NCBI GenBank assembly: GCA_030849075.1
Contig: JASAOO010003470.1
Coordinates: forward strand, 1-64,000
Length of the DNA stretch: 64,000 bases
Origin: Zelonia costaricensis
Taxonomy: Eukaryota > Euglenozoa > Kinetoplastea > Trypanosomatida > Trypanosomatidae
Direction: 5' to 3'
Program-made: the position numbers and the translations under genes
Shown here: in pieces, positions 17,096-27,355 of the stretch
How the letters are laid out: every line of letters starts with the position of its first letter
Position numbering within the stretch: position 1 is the stretch's first letter
Notes under the pieces: model-generated
The model's input: the letters and a program-made list of their open reading frames with translations, nothing else
Databases searched by the model: none
Told to the model about the DNA's origin: nothing

Positions 17096-18915
17096 GCTCC
17101 GCTTGGCAACGCAACTGTGAAGCACACACACACACACAAACACACGCAGGCCGAGTGAGGAGAGTACGGTGGGGGAGGAGCTGGGGGTGTGTGTGGGAGC
17201 TGCGGATGTGCAACGAAGTGGAAACAAAAGGGGAAAGGGGCTAAGGGCTAATCAGCGGAGGTGCAGCGTGACGGGTGGTGGTGGACACGAAAGCAGTGGA
17301 AGGAGGCCGCGGCGCGTAAGGAAGCTGCGCGGCGCCCACGTCAGTGTCGTGTGATGAGAGCGGCAGCGGAGGGGGGTGGGGGGTGGGGCGTATCGATGTG
17401 CGAGTGGAGACGGCGGACTGGAAGAGGGGGAGGGGGTCAAGGCGCAGGCGGGTTGGAGAAGCGGCGAGAGGAGTGTGCGAGACGCCAAGGGGCACCATCG
17501 TATCAGCGGTGTGGGTGGTGGAGGAGTGTCGCGCTGGCGAAGAGCGCCGGGGCACCACCGCAGCCACTTGCGGGGTGAACTAAACTGCCCCTTGGCTAAG
17601 CCCGGTGGAGAGAGGGAGTGAAGGTTGAGGAAGAGGTGCCACGTGCGAACGCACGCGTGCGCAAGCCCCCCCCCCCCCTCCCCCTTCACCCCAAACATCC
17701 TGCGAATCTGCGCACGAGCTTTGCGCCCCCACTCGACTCTCCCCCCACCCCCTTTCCGCGCCTGCTGCACGCGTCAAGTGGAAGCCCCTTCGTGCTGCCG
17801 CAGCGAGCTCCCTGCACCGGCAACCGGCCAGGTCTGGACGCGCACCGGCGCCACGGCAGTGCAGCGAACGAACAGCGGAGGGGCTCTTGTGTGTCGGCTG
17901 CCAACTTCCGCAAGGTCCCTCACATGCTGAAGACGCCAATCTTCAAGGTCGTCGCGTCCTTCAACAAGGGGGGGGGAAGACAAGGAAGTCAAAACCGAAA
18001 GAGACGCGTAACACACGTACACGTACACGTAGAAACAAGCACACCATGGAGGTGCACCACGCACACGCCCCGCGTGGCCACACACATGCACACGCCCTCG
18101 CACCATACCAATCAACACCACAACAACACCAACGGAAAGAAACAAAAAGCGCGGAAGAGCGCAGGGCGCACACGTCCGCTGCGCGACAAGGAAAACGGCA
18201 AACCCCCGCTCGCCATGAACAGCTGGTGTATGCCGGGTTACGGGGGCTGCGGGAGTAGCGACGTCACGCACGCACGCACGCACGCACACAAGCACACACA
18301 CGCACACACGCGTGTCGCTCCTCCACATCAGCCTTATGTCCTTCCCTTTTGTGTTACTCATCTTTTCCATCGCCAGGGTCGGCGGCGTCCACGACCGCGT
18401 TCCTGTGCCTTATGACGCTTACTCACTGACCTTAGTTCGCTTACCAGTCGCTTCGTTATGTCCTCTCCACCCTCACTTGTTCTCTTCAGCTTCGCTGCCG
18501 CATTCAACCGTCGCCAGGCTCACGCCGCGTTCGCGCGAATCACCGCGAGCACAGCAGAGGCGAGTCAGCAAGAAGTGGCAATACCAGGCCCGCCTCCCCC
18601 CCCTCCTCCAGGTGACTTCATCGTGCGCTTCTCAAGCGATAAACACGCACGGACTGCAAGGAAAACGGCAGCACATCCACCGGGGAAATGACAACACACA
18701 AATCGCCAGCTCGCTGGCCCAAACAGTCGTCGTGCGGTTTCGCACCGCTGCGCTGCAGCCGGCGAGCACGCTTCGCTTGATGCGTGCGTGTGTGCCCACC
18801 CCACCCCCGCCCCCGGCGAGCACGCGTCGCTAGCTCGAGGAGCGCCCTGCGCATGCGCACTGAGTGGGGACAAGAAGAGGGAGAGAAGAGTGGGGAGGCG
18901 GGGGGGCCGTCATCC
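17096..18915. other. Long spacer between prohibitin and eIF4G3 genes
   Basis: No gene seen in 1.8 kb, one of the longest spacers. It probably consists mostly of the eIF4G3 3' UTR with the prohibitin leader at its left end. It holds a CA repeat at about 17120-17146, a C run near 17668-17680, a G run near 17970 and a GCAC/CA repeat at 18267-18311. Confidence 0.6.
18267..18311. repeat. (GCAC)n/(CA)n repeat
   Basis: Several GCAC tetranucleotides run into CA dinucleotides. It lies in the presumed 3' UTR of eIF4G3. Confidence 0.85.
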
Positions 18916-20817
18916 TTACTGGCGGAAGCGTGCCGTGTAGTCGGCGATCACCTTGGCGCACAGCCCGTCCTCGACGTCGAGCAGAAGGAACTCCTCGAGC
19001 ACCGCGGCGTCCATGAGCTGCATCTCCTGCATCGAGTGGATGATGCGGCTCAGCAGCCGCTCCAGCCCGTCCTGGGCGCCCTCGGGGTTGCACAGACTGT
19101 ACACCACCTCGAGGTCCATGCGAATCATGCCCTCCTCGTTGGTGTCCGGCTGCGGCACGTGGGCCCACGTCGACATGAGCGTGTCCACGGCAAAGTCGTC
19201 GGGGTCCTCGAGGCGGTTGTACGTCAGGCGCAGCACGTTCGCCGCGTCGAAGTACACGTCCGCGCGCGTCTCCTGCTCCGTGGAGGTGAGGCGCAGCATG
19301 CTCATGAAGCGCTCACCGAACCGCGGCACGTCCTCCAGCAGGCCGTCCTCCATCGCCGCGGCGAGGGCGCTGGCAAAGCCGTCGAACACCTCCGTGTCGG
19401 CCAGGAAGAGCCCGACGACGAGAAAACTGAACGCTTCGCGCTGGGCGTCCTTGCGGGTTGTTGTGCACGCCGAGTGGATCACCTCCTGCGCTACCGCCAC
19501 GCACAGCTCGCGCACCGTGTCGAAGATGCGGTCGCACGTGTTGAACTGCTCCACCCACTGCAGGATGACATCGTTGCTCCGCTCCGCCACCCACTCCTGC
19601 GACATGGAGGCCACGCGCAGCTCGAACGGCACCAGCGGCTCCTCCGGGGCCGGAGCGGCGGCGGGGGCGGCAGCCGCAGCGGCAGTGGACGTCGACGCCG
19701 CGCCGGACGCGGGGGCCGCGGCGCTGGAGGAGGTCGTGCCGCGCCCCTCCAGCCCCTTCCCGGGCGACGGGGCCGGGGCCGCCTTCGTCGTCGCCGCGTC
19801 GCGCCAGTTCTTTGCGCCGCCGCCGATCGCGGGCTCGGGGTGGTCGCGGCCGACCTTCTTAGCCTGCGCCGTGGGCGGTGCGGCGACGCCGTGCCGCTTG
19901 TCCTTGCCGTTGCTTGGCGCTGGGGCAGGGGCGGCCTTGACCGGCTTCGGCTTGAGACCCCAGTTGCGCTTGCGCAGATCGATGAGGTCCATGATCTTGA
20001 AGCGGATGCGTGGCGGGTACGGGCAGTCGGCCTTCTTGTTGAGCCCCTCGATCGTGACGAAGTAGCGGTCCACGGTCTTCTTGTGCAGCTTGTCAAGGCG
20101 GTCGCCGATCGTGTCGAGCAGTGCGCCAAGCAGCTCGATGTTCTCGCTGCTCGGGAACTCGGTCCCGTCGACCGGGCGCATCGTCAGGTCCATGACGGTG
20201 AACATCGTTGCGTGCGACAGCGCCGTGCACAGGAAGAGCTCGCCGATGAAGCGCATGTTCGCGCGCTTGCGGCGCATCAGGTTGGACCGCTCGAACTCCA
20301 CCTCCTCCTCGGAGCGGTCCTCCATCTTGGACAGGTCGGCAGAGAGCGTGCGGAACTCGCGCTGCGCCGTTTGGATAATTGCGTCGCGCAGCTGCGACTG
20401 CGGCCGCTCGCCCTCCTGCATCTGCTTCAGTACGCTGGCCTCGTACATGGCAAGGTTGAGGCACACGCCGGCGTACAGCTTGCTGTTCTCCGGCTCGTCA
20501 AGCGCCTTGCGGAAGATGAGGTTGACCACCATCTGCATCGTGTCCTCCGTCGCGAAGAGCTCCTTGGTGAGCAGCTTCGGCATCATGACCTCCTTGTTCT
20601 TCTCGGTGAGCTTGTTCAGCGTGCCCTGCAGCAGGCGCTGCACCCACTCCTCGGTCGTCTGCGCCGTGCCCTTCGCCACCCACGCATTCTCGCCGCGCAC
20701 CAGCTTCGTCTGCGTCAGGCGGCGGCGCCGCACCACCTCCTCAAGCGAGAAGCCCGGGTAGGGCGGCTCGAGGTAGTTGTTCCGCACGCTGCGGATCTGC
20801 TCGACTGTGAAGTGCAT
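18916..20817 (-). CDS. EIF4G3: Translation initiation factor eIF4G3 (trypanosomatid type)
   Basis: The 633-residue protein begins MHFTVEQIRSVRNNY, followed by YPGFSLEEV at residues 20-28. This is the place and form of the eIF4E-binding motif of trypanosomatid eIF4G3, whose partner is eIF4E4. A MIF4G helical domain spans about 50-290 (for example EEWVQRLLQGTLNKLTEKNK). An Ala/Pro/Gly-rich linker spans about 295-400, and a second helical domain covers about 405-633. It should act in the cytoplasm, bridging eIF4E4 at the cap to eIF4A and the ribosome. The length fits the Leishmania protein. The Phi position of the Y(X)4L-Phi motif is Glu here, so it is a non-canonical version. Confidence 0.93.
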   Translation of the reverse strand: MHFTVEQIRSVRNNYLEPPYPGFSLEEVVRRRRLTQTKLVRGENAWVAKGTAQTTEEWVQRLLQGTLNKLTEKNKEVMMPKLLTKELFATEDTMQMVVNLIFRKALDEPENSKLYAGVCLNLAMYEASVLKQMQEGERPQSQLRDAIIQTAQREFRTLSADLSKMEDRSEEEVEFERSNLMRRKRANMRFIGELFLCTALSHATMFTVMDLTMRPVDGTEFPSSENIELLGALLDTIGDRLDKLHKKTVDRYFVTIEGLNKKADCPYPPRIRFKIMDLIDLRKRNWGLKPKPVKAAPAPAPSNGKDKRHGVAAPPTAQAKKVGRDHPEPAIGGGAKNWRDAATTKAAPAPSPGKGLEGRGTTSSSAAAPASGAASTSTAAAAAAPAAAPAPEEPLVPFELRVASMSQEWVAERSNDVILQWVEQFNTCDRIFDTVRELCVAVAQEVIHSACTTTRKDAQREAFSFLVVGLFLADTEVFDGFASALAAAMEDGLLEDVPRFGERFMSMLRLTSTEQETRADVYFDAANVLRLTYNRLEDPDDFAVDTLMSTWAHVPQPDTNEEGMIRMDLEVVYSLCNPEGAQDGLERLLSRIIHSMQEMQLMDAAVLEEFLLLDVEDGLCAKVIADYTARFRQ

Positions 20818-21474
20818 CTTGTAGCGTAACCAAGAGTGGCGCAGAAGAGGCAGGACGGTGGGGGACGAGGAGGAGGAGTGGGCTGCTGTGGTGGGTCAGG
20901 GTGAGAGCGGCGGTGGGGGTGGCGCGTTTGGGGGCGAGGAGGGGGAGGCCGAGGGCTTGACGAGGGTCGTGTGTGGTTGCGTTGGGGCGGTGGGATCGAT
21001 TGGGACCTGCGTGGTCGCGCGAAGGTGGTCCGCGTGCAGTGGGCGGTGAGCTGTGGCGTGATAGCACAAAAGTGGGGAAGCTGCTGCGGAGGTGTGTGTG
21101 TGTGTGGGGGGGGGGGTGAGAAGGGGGAAGGAGGCAGGAGGGAGGAGCCGCGTGGGAAGGGCTAGCGAGGTGGAGACCACGGTGGTGGGGAGGCGATGCG
21201 GTGACGTCCATGCAGTGGCGTCCGTCTCCCGAGCCAGCCTCTCCTTCCCGCACATCGCAGGGGTCGTGCGAGGAGCGCAGAGAGGCGAGGCAGGAAGCGG
21301 GGAAGCTGCTCCACGAGCCGAAGCAGAGTGCAGCGTGTGTGTGGAGGGGTGCTGCTAGACTTTCTTCTTATGTCACGCGGTGCGTGCGGTGCTGTCGACT
21401 GCAGAGGGCACGGGGGAGAGGACCGGGCAGCAACGGCACATGAGGCACGTCAAACACACACAAACACACATGAG
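20818..21474. other. Spacer between eIF4G3 and U1-70K genes
   Basis: No gene seen. The first 180 bases are strongly G/A-rich, so they are pyrimidine-rich on the transcribed strand, as expected for the eIF4G3 leader. A (GT)n plus G run lies at 21091-21119. Confidence 0.6.
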
Positions 21475-22299
21475 TCAGCCGTTAAGGATGGCGTTGAGGA
21501 AGTCGTCGTCGTTGTCCGGCATCGCCGGAGCCGGCGGCGCCTTCGGCGTGGCCGCCGTTGCGTCCGTCGCCCCGTGGTCCGCCGCGGCCCCGTCCCCGAA
21601 GGCGGACGCCGTGGCGAGCCGCTTGGGCAGGAAGCCGCTCTCCGTGCGGCCGCGCTCGCGGTCGATGATGATGGCGTGCCCCTTCAGTCGCTTCCTGCGG
21701 TGGAACTGCTGGGCCTTGCGGGCCTCGCCGACGAGGTTGAACTCCACAAAGGCGTAGCGGCGACTCTTGCCCGTTTTGTGGTGTCGCACGATGCGGACGC
21801 TGAGGACGCGGCCGAACTGATCGGCAAAGTGCCGCACGTCCTCCTCGACGGTGTCGGGATGCAGGTTGGCCATGACGACGGTGCGGGTAGGGTCGGAGCG
21901 GACGTTGAGGTCCGTCGCGGGGTTGCGGCGCTCCTTCTCGCGCAGGAGCTGCGCGGCCCAGGCCTCCTGCCGCGAGGGGGCACGCGGTAGGCTCTCCGCC
22001 ACCGGGCTCGACGTCAGCGCAGGCGGTAAAGACTGTGCGACCGTCTCCGCCTCGTCGCAGTGCGTTGCCGCTGGCGGTGCGAGGTCGAACTGTGCGGCGA
22101 GGCGGAGGGCGGTGTGGAAGGCGCTGTGGCAGTCGCGGCCCTTGGTGCCGCCCTGCTGACGGCGGTGCAGCCGGCCGATGGCCTCCGGCGGTGGGCGGGC
22201 CTGGAAGAAGCCACGCTTCCACGCGATGTGCGCGTCGAGTCGCTGCTGAGCGGCGGCCCGCCTGCGCTGCAGCTGCGACTCCTCTTCTCCACCCTCCAT
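21475..22299 (-). CDS. U1-70K: U1 snRNP 70 kDa protein (U1-70K)
   Basis: The 274-residue protein starts at the ATG at 22299; the frame stays open to 22380, but the only start there is GTG. One RRM covers about 137-215, with RNP2-like VVMANL and RNP1-like SRRYAFVEF. Directly after it comes IIIDRERGRTESGFLPKRL, which matches the U1-70K signature VDVERGRT.KGW.PRRL and distinguishes it from other RRM proteins. The arrangement of an N-terminal helix before a single RRM also fits. U1-70K binds stem-loop I of U1 snRNA; in trypanosomatids U1 serves only the few cis-spliced introns. The protein is much shorter than the human one because the long Arg-rich tail is missing, as is usual in trypanosomatids. 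Confidence 0.88.
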   Translation of the reverse strand: MEGGEEESQLQRRRAAAQQRLDAHIAWKRGFFQARPPPEAIGRLHRRQQGGTKGRDCHSAFHTALRLAAQFDLAPPAATHCDEAETVAQSLPPALTSSPVAESLPRAPSRQEAWAAQLLREKERRNPATDLNVRSDPTRTVVMANLHPDTVEEDVRHFADQFGRVLSVRIVRHHKTGKSRRYAFVEFNLVGEARKAQQFHRRKRLKGHAIIIDRERGRTESGFLPKRLATASAFGDGAAADHGATDATAATPKAPPAPAMPDNDDDFLNAILNG

Positions 22300-24136
22300 G
22301 TCGCGGTGCAACACGCGTTTGTTGCGGCGCAAGGGAAGTGCAGAAGTGGTTCGAGCACACAGCGGGAGCAGCGGCACCACTCTCGGTCACGGAGGCGGCG
22401 ATGAAGTAGGTGTGCGGGCTGTGTCAGTGCCGTCTATGCAGTTGCGCAGTGCTGATGCGGGCGGTTTCTTGTGCGGCTATGCTGAGTGTCCCATGCAGAG
22501 GTGGAAGGTGCCGCACGTGTAGCCCGGGGGGCGGGGGGGAAAGGGGGGGGAAGGGCGAAGGATGCAGTAGGTGTGTGTGTGTGGGGGGGGGGAGGCGTGA
22601 AGAGAAGTGGAAGGACAACGGCCCACCGATGTCGTGGAGAGCGGGCACGCCACAGTTCGATCGCGCTTTGAAGGGAGGGCTGCTTCAGTGGCGAAGTCGC
22701 GTGCTGCGCGCCTGCTCACCCTGGTTCCACGCATCCTGACCGGCAATCTCGCCTCACAAGAAGCCCGTGCTGCGGCGCATGCAAGCCGAAGGCGCGGTCT
22801 CCTTGTCCAGGCTACACCACCGCCGTGTCATGACGTCGCATCGCCGTGGCCGGTGTGCTATTCGATTGGGTGCGCCTCTCCCAGGGTGCTGCACCACGGC
22901 GCCGAGGCCTGGTGGGGGTGCGCAGTACGATCGCACGACTCTGTACTCGCCGTCTTCATGGCCGTGTGTTGCTCGAGATTTGGATAGCGGTTAGATGAGG
23001 AGGCGGCAGGTACAACCGAAAGGAGCGGGGGGGGGGGTGAAGAAGCTGTCGGAGGTGCGCCTGGCGATGGGGCGGCCCATAAGACATCAGCAAGGCCCCG
23101 CGGAGAGGACAGGGCCGCCAGCGTGTGCATCGCGGGACCCGCAGAGCCGGTATCCCCGCACACACGCAGACACCATGCAGGGAGCACGTCAAACGGGCCG
23201 TGATGAGGAGGAGGTCGGCACGGACAACGAAGGCATCAAGAAACAGATAACTCAAAAGAAGCGAGAGGAATAAGATCATGACGAGCTGCCGATGCCGCCG
23301 CATGCCGCTCTAGCTTGAAAGGGTAGGGCGTGTGGACGGAGTGGGGCACTGCGCGGGGACAGGCCGGGGAAGGGGTGCGGCAGAGGACACCACCGCACTT
23401 GCGCGTCTGGATCTATTTGGACATACGCACAGGAACATGTGCACCACAGCACGGGGGGGCAACGCGCACGAAAGGGAAAGCCCCAACACAAACGCGTAAA
23501 CGTGCGCACTTGAACTCTACTCTATTAGCACATGCGCGCATCACCTCCACGCTGCTCGCTGCGCTCTCCTCTCCCCCACGTGCTGTGGAGCTGCGCGCCG
23601 AACAGGAGGGCGGTGATGGCGGAACAACAACGATCACCTCTGTGTGTGTGTGTGTGCCTGTGTGTGCGGTCGGGATGATGGGTGCTGCAGGGGTACCTGG
23701 ACGCACACACACACACACACACACATGCACAAACGGTCTTCACAGTGCTGGCGATGTTGCATCTAGCGGAGAAGAAACACAAAAACAAAGTGACAACATG
23801 AGGAACCGCGAAGGGCAATCGAACACGCCCAGCCCGCCTCACCCCCCCCCCTCCGCCCCCTCCGCCCTCCTTCGCGCGCTGCCCACCCCCTCTTAGTGGA
23901 GCACCCGTTAAGGGAGGGGCGGGGGGGAAGGGGGGGTGACACGGTGTGTGAGGTCCACTCCAGGCATCTAGGGGAAACAGAAACAAGGAGAGAATAAGAG
24001 AGACGCCAACGCAGTGCGGCAAAGGCGCGCGATGCCGCTGCTGTGCCGTTGCGCGGTGCACTCGTGTGAGCGGCTGATGCACACACACACACACACGCAC
24101 ACGCCCGTGGATGGCGCCCACACCATCAGCTCTTCG
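22300..24136. other. Long spacer between U1-70K and kinesin genes
   Basis: No gene seen in 1.8 kb. The left end is the U1-70K leader, with G runs at 22508-22556 and 22575-22592 (C-rich on the transcribed strand). The rest is probably kinesin 3' UTR and contains GT and CA tracts. Confidence 0.6.
23639..23730. repeat. Paired (GT)n and (CA)n tracts
   Basis: A GT repeat (about 23639-23668) and a CA repeat (about 23701-23730) lie 30 bases apart and are complementary, so the transcript could fold them into a hairpin. They lie in the presumed kinesin 3' UTR. Confidence 0.75.
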
Positions 24137-27100
24137 TCAGGCGGCGCTGCTGGGGGCCTCCGACGACTGCGGCCAAGCCGTCTCTCCTGAACGGGGCAGA
24201 GCCACGTAGCAGCGGAGGTGCTTGGTCGAGTTGACGATGCTGCCCTGCTGCTGGAAGTGCAGCCACAGCGCGCTGGCCCGGAACACGTCGAGTCCTGTCA
24301 AGTCCCGCATCTCGCTGGGGCTCAGCCGCAGCCGGCCAGAAGGGTGCCGCACGCGCCGCGCCTCGATCTCGTCACGTGCCCGCTGCAGTGCGCTGGCGGG
24401 GATGTGCCACGCACGGTTCACTGCCGCCTCCTCCGGCGACAGCTCGCCCGGGCCATCCGCAGCGCCTCCCCCCGCCGCCGCCTCCGCCTCGCACTCGTCC
24501 GGATGCCGCGCGTCCTCGAAGCGGGGCGAGACCCCGGCCCAGTGCGCGAGCCCCACCACCCACATCTCCAGCTCCACCCGGTCGGCGCAGATGACATCCA
24601 CGAACTTGAGCTCGCGCCCACTCGCATGGGTGCGGTAGGCGACCGTGAAGGAGGTGTACACGTCGCCCACGTCGCCGCAGCTCCCACCCTTCAGCGCGGC
24701 GAGCTTGCGAAACCGCGGCGAGGACCGGCCCAGCGTGATCTTGGCCACCGCGTCGAGGTAGACATGGCCGCCCCCGGTGAGCCCCGGGCCGCGCCGCGAG
24801 TCGTCCCAGCAGAGCATCAGGCGATCGCCCTTCTGCGACAGGTAGAACCAGCGCGAGTGCGGCCTGCCGTCGCCGTCCAGCTTGAGCAGCGACGCCCCCA
24901 TGTCCATGTACGCCGTCACCCTCGTCAGCAGCGCAGGGTCATCGAAGGAGGACACGGGCCGGCGTGTGGTCGTGGTAGTGGGGGGTGCAGCGGCCGTCGC
25001 GAGGGCGTCCGCGGCGGGGGCGAAGTCCCCGGCCGCACCGCCCGCCGACGCCTCCAGTTGCCGGCATACACTCCAGTACTTGGGCAGCGCCTTGCGCCCG
25101 CCCACGGCGTTCGTGACATCCGCCAGCACCCGCGCCGGTCGCGCCCCGGGCGACGGCTGCCGCGGCTGCCGCTGGCGCCGCGTGGACTGCACCACCGCGT
25201 TGCCCGCCATCGCCAGTACCGCCGCCCGCACCCACGTCGCGACGGAGCGCGACGTGGACGGCGCCGAGGACGAGGCCGCCGCAGTCGTCGTCGCTGCTGT
25301 GCCGCTGCGACTGCGCGAGGCTGTGACAGTGCGAGCCGCGCGGGCCGACGGGGACGGCGACGGCGTCGAGAACGGGAAGGCGCCGGACGTGAGAAGCCCC
25401 ACGAACGTCAGCCGCAGCTGCGCGAGCTCTTCTGCCTTGGCGAGCACGTCTCGCTGCCCACCGTCCTCGTCTTCTTCCAGCGAGGCGGCGTCCGCGACCG
25501 CCGCCTCCACCGTTGCCAGGCTCGACTCCGCGTCCTTCACGCGCTGCAGCTCCGCCGCGCTCGCCTTCCGCTGCTGAGCGGCTGCCTGCCGCGTCTCCAC
25601 GGCGGCCATCGCCGCTGCCTTGGCAGTGCGCAGCTGCTCGCCCATGACACCCTCCGCGTCGGCCAGGTCGGCACGCAGCTGCGCACCCGCCGCCTCCTCC
25701 GCCGCCGTCGCCGCGTGCACGTCAGCGCGGCGCTGACTGTAGAGCTTCAGCCGGTCGCGGCACAGCTCACGGCACCGCGTCTCCGCAAAGCGCTGCAGCT
25801 TCGCCTCGCGGCTCTCCTCCTCGTGCGCGAGCCGCTCGCGCAGCCGCCCGCAGAGAAGGCGCAAGCGGCTCGCCTTGTCGGGCCCCTGTGGCAGCGGTGT
25901 GTGGTGTGGGAGCTGCGAGAGGGGGTGGCGGTCTGTGAGCGCGGCAACGCGTGGCAGCAGGCCCGTTGCGTGCTCCTGCTGAGCCTGGAAGATTCGCGCC
26001 TCGGCGAGGAGGGCGTCATGCTCGCGCAGGGACCCGAGGTACGCGGCCTGCAGCGCCGCCTGCTGCGGCGTGGTGCTGCCCGTGTCAGACGCCGGCAGCC
26101 CCTTCATCCTGTCCGCGAAGTAGAGCGACGAGAGCGTCTCCTCGCACGTGACGGCGGTGGGGCTCACGTTGGCAACGAGGACGATGCGGGCGCGCCGGGC
26201 GGCGAAGGTGTCGCGCAGCATCATGGTGAGCTTGCTGTCGCGGTACGGCACGTGGGCGGAGCCGCGGTAGAGGTGGTGGACGACGTTGCCGAGGGCGGTG
26301 AGGGAGGCGTTGATGCGGCGCAGCTCGTCGAAGCCGGTCCCCTTCACGTCGGCGTGCTTCGCCTTCTCGCTGCCGGCGAGGTCGGCCACGGTCAGGCTGC
26401 TGAACATCACGGGCACGTCTCGCGTGCGGAGCAGGGGGTTAGCCGCTCCCTCAAAGCACGCGCACCGCAGGGGACGACTGCCGCCACGCTGCTGCGGCGC
26501 CGCTCCTCCATCCACCGCGGTGGCCGCGGCGTACTGTGCCTCGCGCAGCGCGCAGCACTCGGCCAGGCTGGGAGGAAGCGGGCAGGAGGCGCTGATGGGG
26601 GTCTGGAACACCTCGATGGTGAAGAGAGCGTGCGAGCGGGACGATGTGTCGTTCGCCGACGTCGCCCGCTGCACGCGCCGCGACGCGGCACGCTTGTAGA
26701 CGAGACACGCATCGGCCAGAGAGTTCAGTGGGGCGTGGGTGAGGTGAGGCAGGTGCAGCGCATCACGCGTCATGATCGGCTGCAGCGGACGCCCCGCCGC
26801 CCCCTCGCGCAGGAGGTCGCGGATCTCGTCCATGTAAATCTCCGTCGCCGTGATGCCGAGCACGACATGCCGCTCCCCCTTGACCCGCACCCTCTCCGCA
26901 AAGTGCAGCATGTCCTGAATCGCGCGCAGGAGCAGGCCCGTATCGGGCCCCACCACGTGCGTGGCGTCCGCCGCTGTCGTTACCGCCGCCGCCGCCGCTG
27001 CTGCGGTCTTGCCGAGCACCGTGAAGGTCTTGCCGCTGCCCGTCTGCCCGTACGTCAGGATGGAGGCGTTGGTGCCCGCCAGCACGCCGTCCACGCCGTC

Positions 27101-27355
27101 CACCGCGGCGGCCTCGTACACGTCCTCCTGCGTCGCCTCGCTGTCCAGCACGTGGTCGTAGGCGAAGTGCAGACCGCCGCTGCCCTTCCCGGCGCGGCAG
27201 TGCGTGAGGCGCAGCGAGCGGTCGGATGTGGGCAGGCACACAACCTCCTCGTACCGCTCGCTCTGCTGCAGGGGGTTGAGCGGGTTCGCCAGCTTGGGCC
27301 GCACACGCACCGCTACCGTCACGCGCGCCTGTCCATCATCAGTGCTGTCTGCCAT
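24137..27355 (-). CDS. Kinesin with N-terminal motor and C-terminal PH-like domain
   Basis: The 1072-residue protein starts at the ATG at 27355, right before the motor. The motor domain (about 10-390) shows the P-loop GQTGSGKT near 103, switch I NDTSSRSH near 236, switch II DLAGSEK near 321 and the YRDSKLTMMLRDT block, so it should be an active plus-type N-terminal motor. An insertion of about 60 residues rich in Cys/Ala/Gly lies between switch I and switch II. Coiled coil follows (about 430-620), then a low-complexity stretch. About 808-945 forms a PH-like domain (RWFYLSQKGDRLMLCWDDS; VELEMWVVGLAHW). In other kinesins such a domain binds lipids or cargo membranes. The kinesin family is not assigned; it may be one of the kinetoplastid-expanded types. 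Confidence 0.9.
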   Translation of the reverse strand: MADSTDDGQARVTVAVRVRPKLANPLNPLQQSERYEEVVCLPTSDRSLRLTHCRAGKGSGGLHFAYDHVLDSEATQEDVYEAAAVDGVDGVLAGTNASILTYGQTGSGKTFTVLGKTAAAAAAAVTTAADATHVVGPDTGLLLRAIQDMLHFAERVRVKGERHVVLGITATEIYMDEIRDLLREGAAGRPLQPIMTRDALHLPHLTHAPLNSLADACLVYKRAASRRVQRATSANDTSSRSHALFTIEVFQTPISASCPLPPSLAECCALREAQYAAATAVDGGAAPQQRGGSRPLRCACFEGAANPLLRTRDVPVMFSSLTVADLAGSEKAKHADVKGTGFDELRRINASLTALGNVVHHLYRGSAHVPYRDSKLTMMLRDTFAARRARIVLVANVSPTAVTCEETLSSLYFADRMKGLPASDTGSTTPQQAALQAAYLGSLREHDALLAEARIFQAQQEHATGLLPRVAALTDRHPLSQLPHHTPLPQGPDKASRLRLLCGRLRERLAHEEESREAKLQRFAETRCRELCRDRLKLYSQRRADVHAATAAEEAAGAQLRADLADAEGVMGEQLRTAKAAAMAAVETRQAAAQQRKASAAELQRVKDAESSLATVEAAVADAASLEEDEDGGQRDVLAKAEELAQLRLTFVGLLTSGAFPFSTPSPSPSARAARTVTASRSRSGTAATTTAAASSSAPSTSRSVATWVRAAVLAMAGNAVVQSTRRQRQPRQPSPGARPARVLADVTNAVGGRKALPKYWSVCRQLEASAGGAAGDFAPAADALATAAAPPTTTTTRRPVSSFDDPALLTRVTAYMDMGASLLKLDGDGRPHSRWFYLSQKGDRLMLCWDDSRRGPGLTGGGHVYLDAVAKITLGRSSPRFRKLAALKGGSCGDVGDVYTSFTVAYRTHASGRELKFVDVICADRVELEMWVVGLAHWAGVSPRFEDARHPDECEAEAAAGGGAADGPGELSPEEAAVNRAWHIPASALQRARDEIEARRVRHPSGRLRLSPSEMRDLTGLDVFRASALWLHFQQQGSIVNSTKHLRCYVALPRSGETAWPQSSEAPSSAA

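Noticed and set aside
17618..18415. A 265-codon plus-strand frame in the spacer between prohibitin and eIF4G3
   Set aside because: Wrong strand for this unit, with His-Thr repeats from CA tracts and no recognisable domain.
18784..20829. A 681-codon plus-strand frame opposite eIF4G3
   Set aside because: Antisense shadow of a well-supported gene; similar shadows lie opposite CFAP57 (32778-35600), the PPR-like gene (30417-32237) and POLA (38930-40600).
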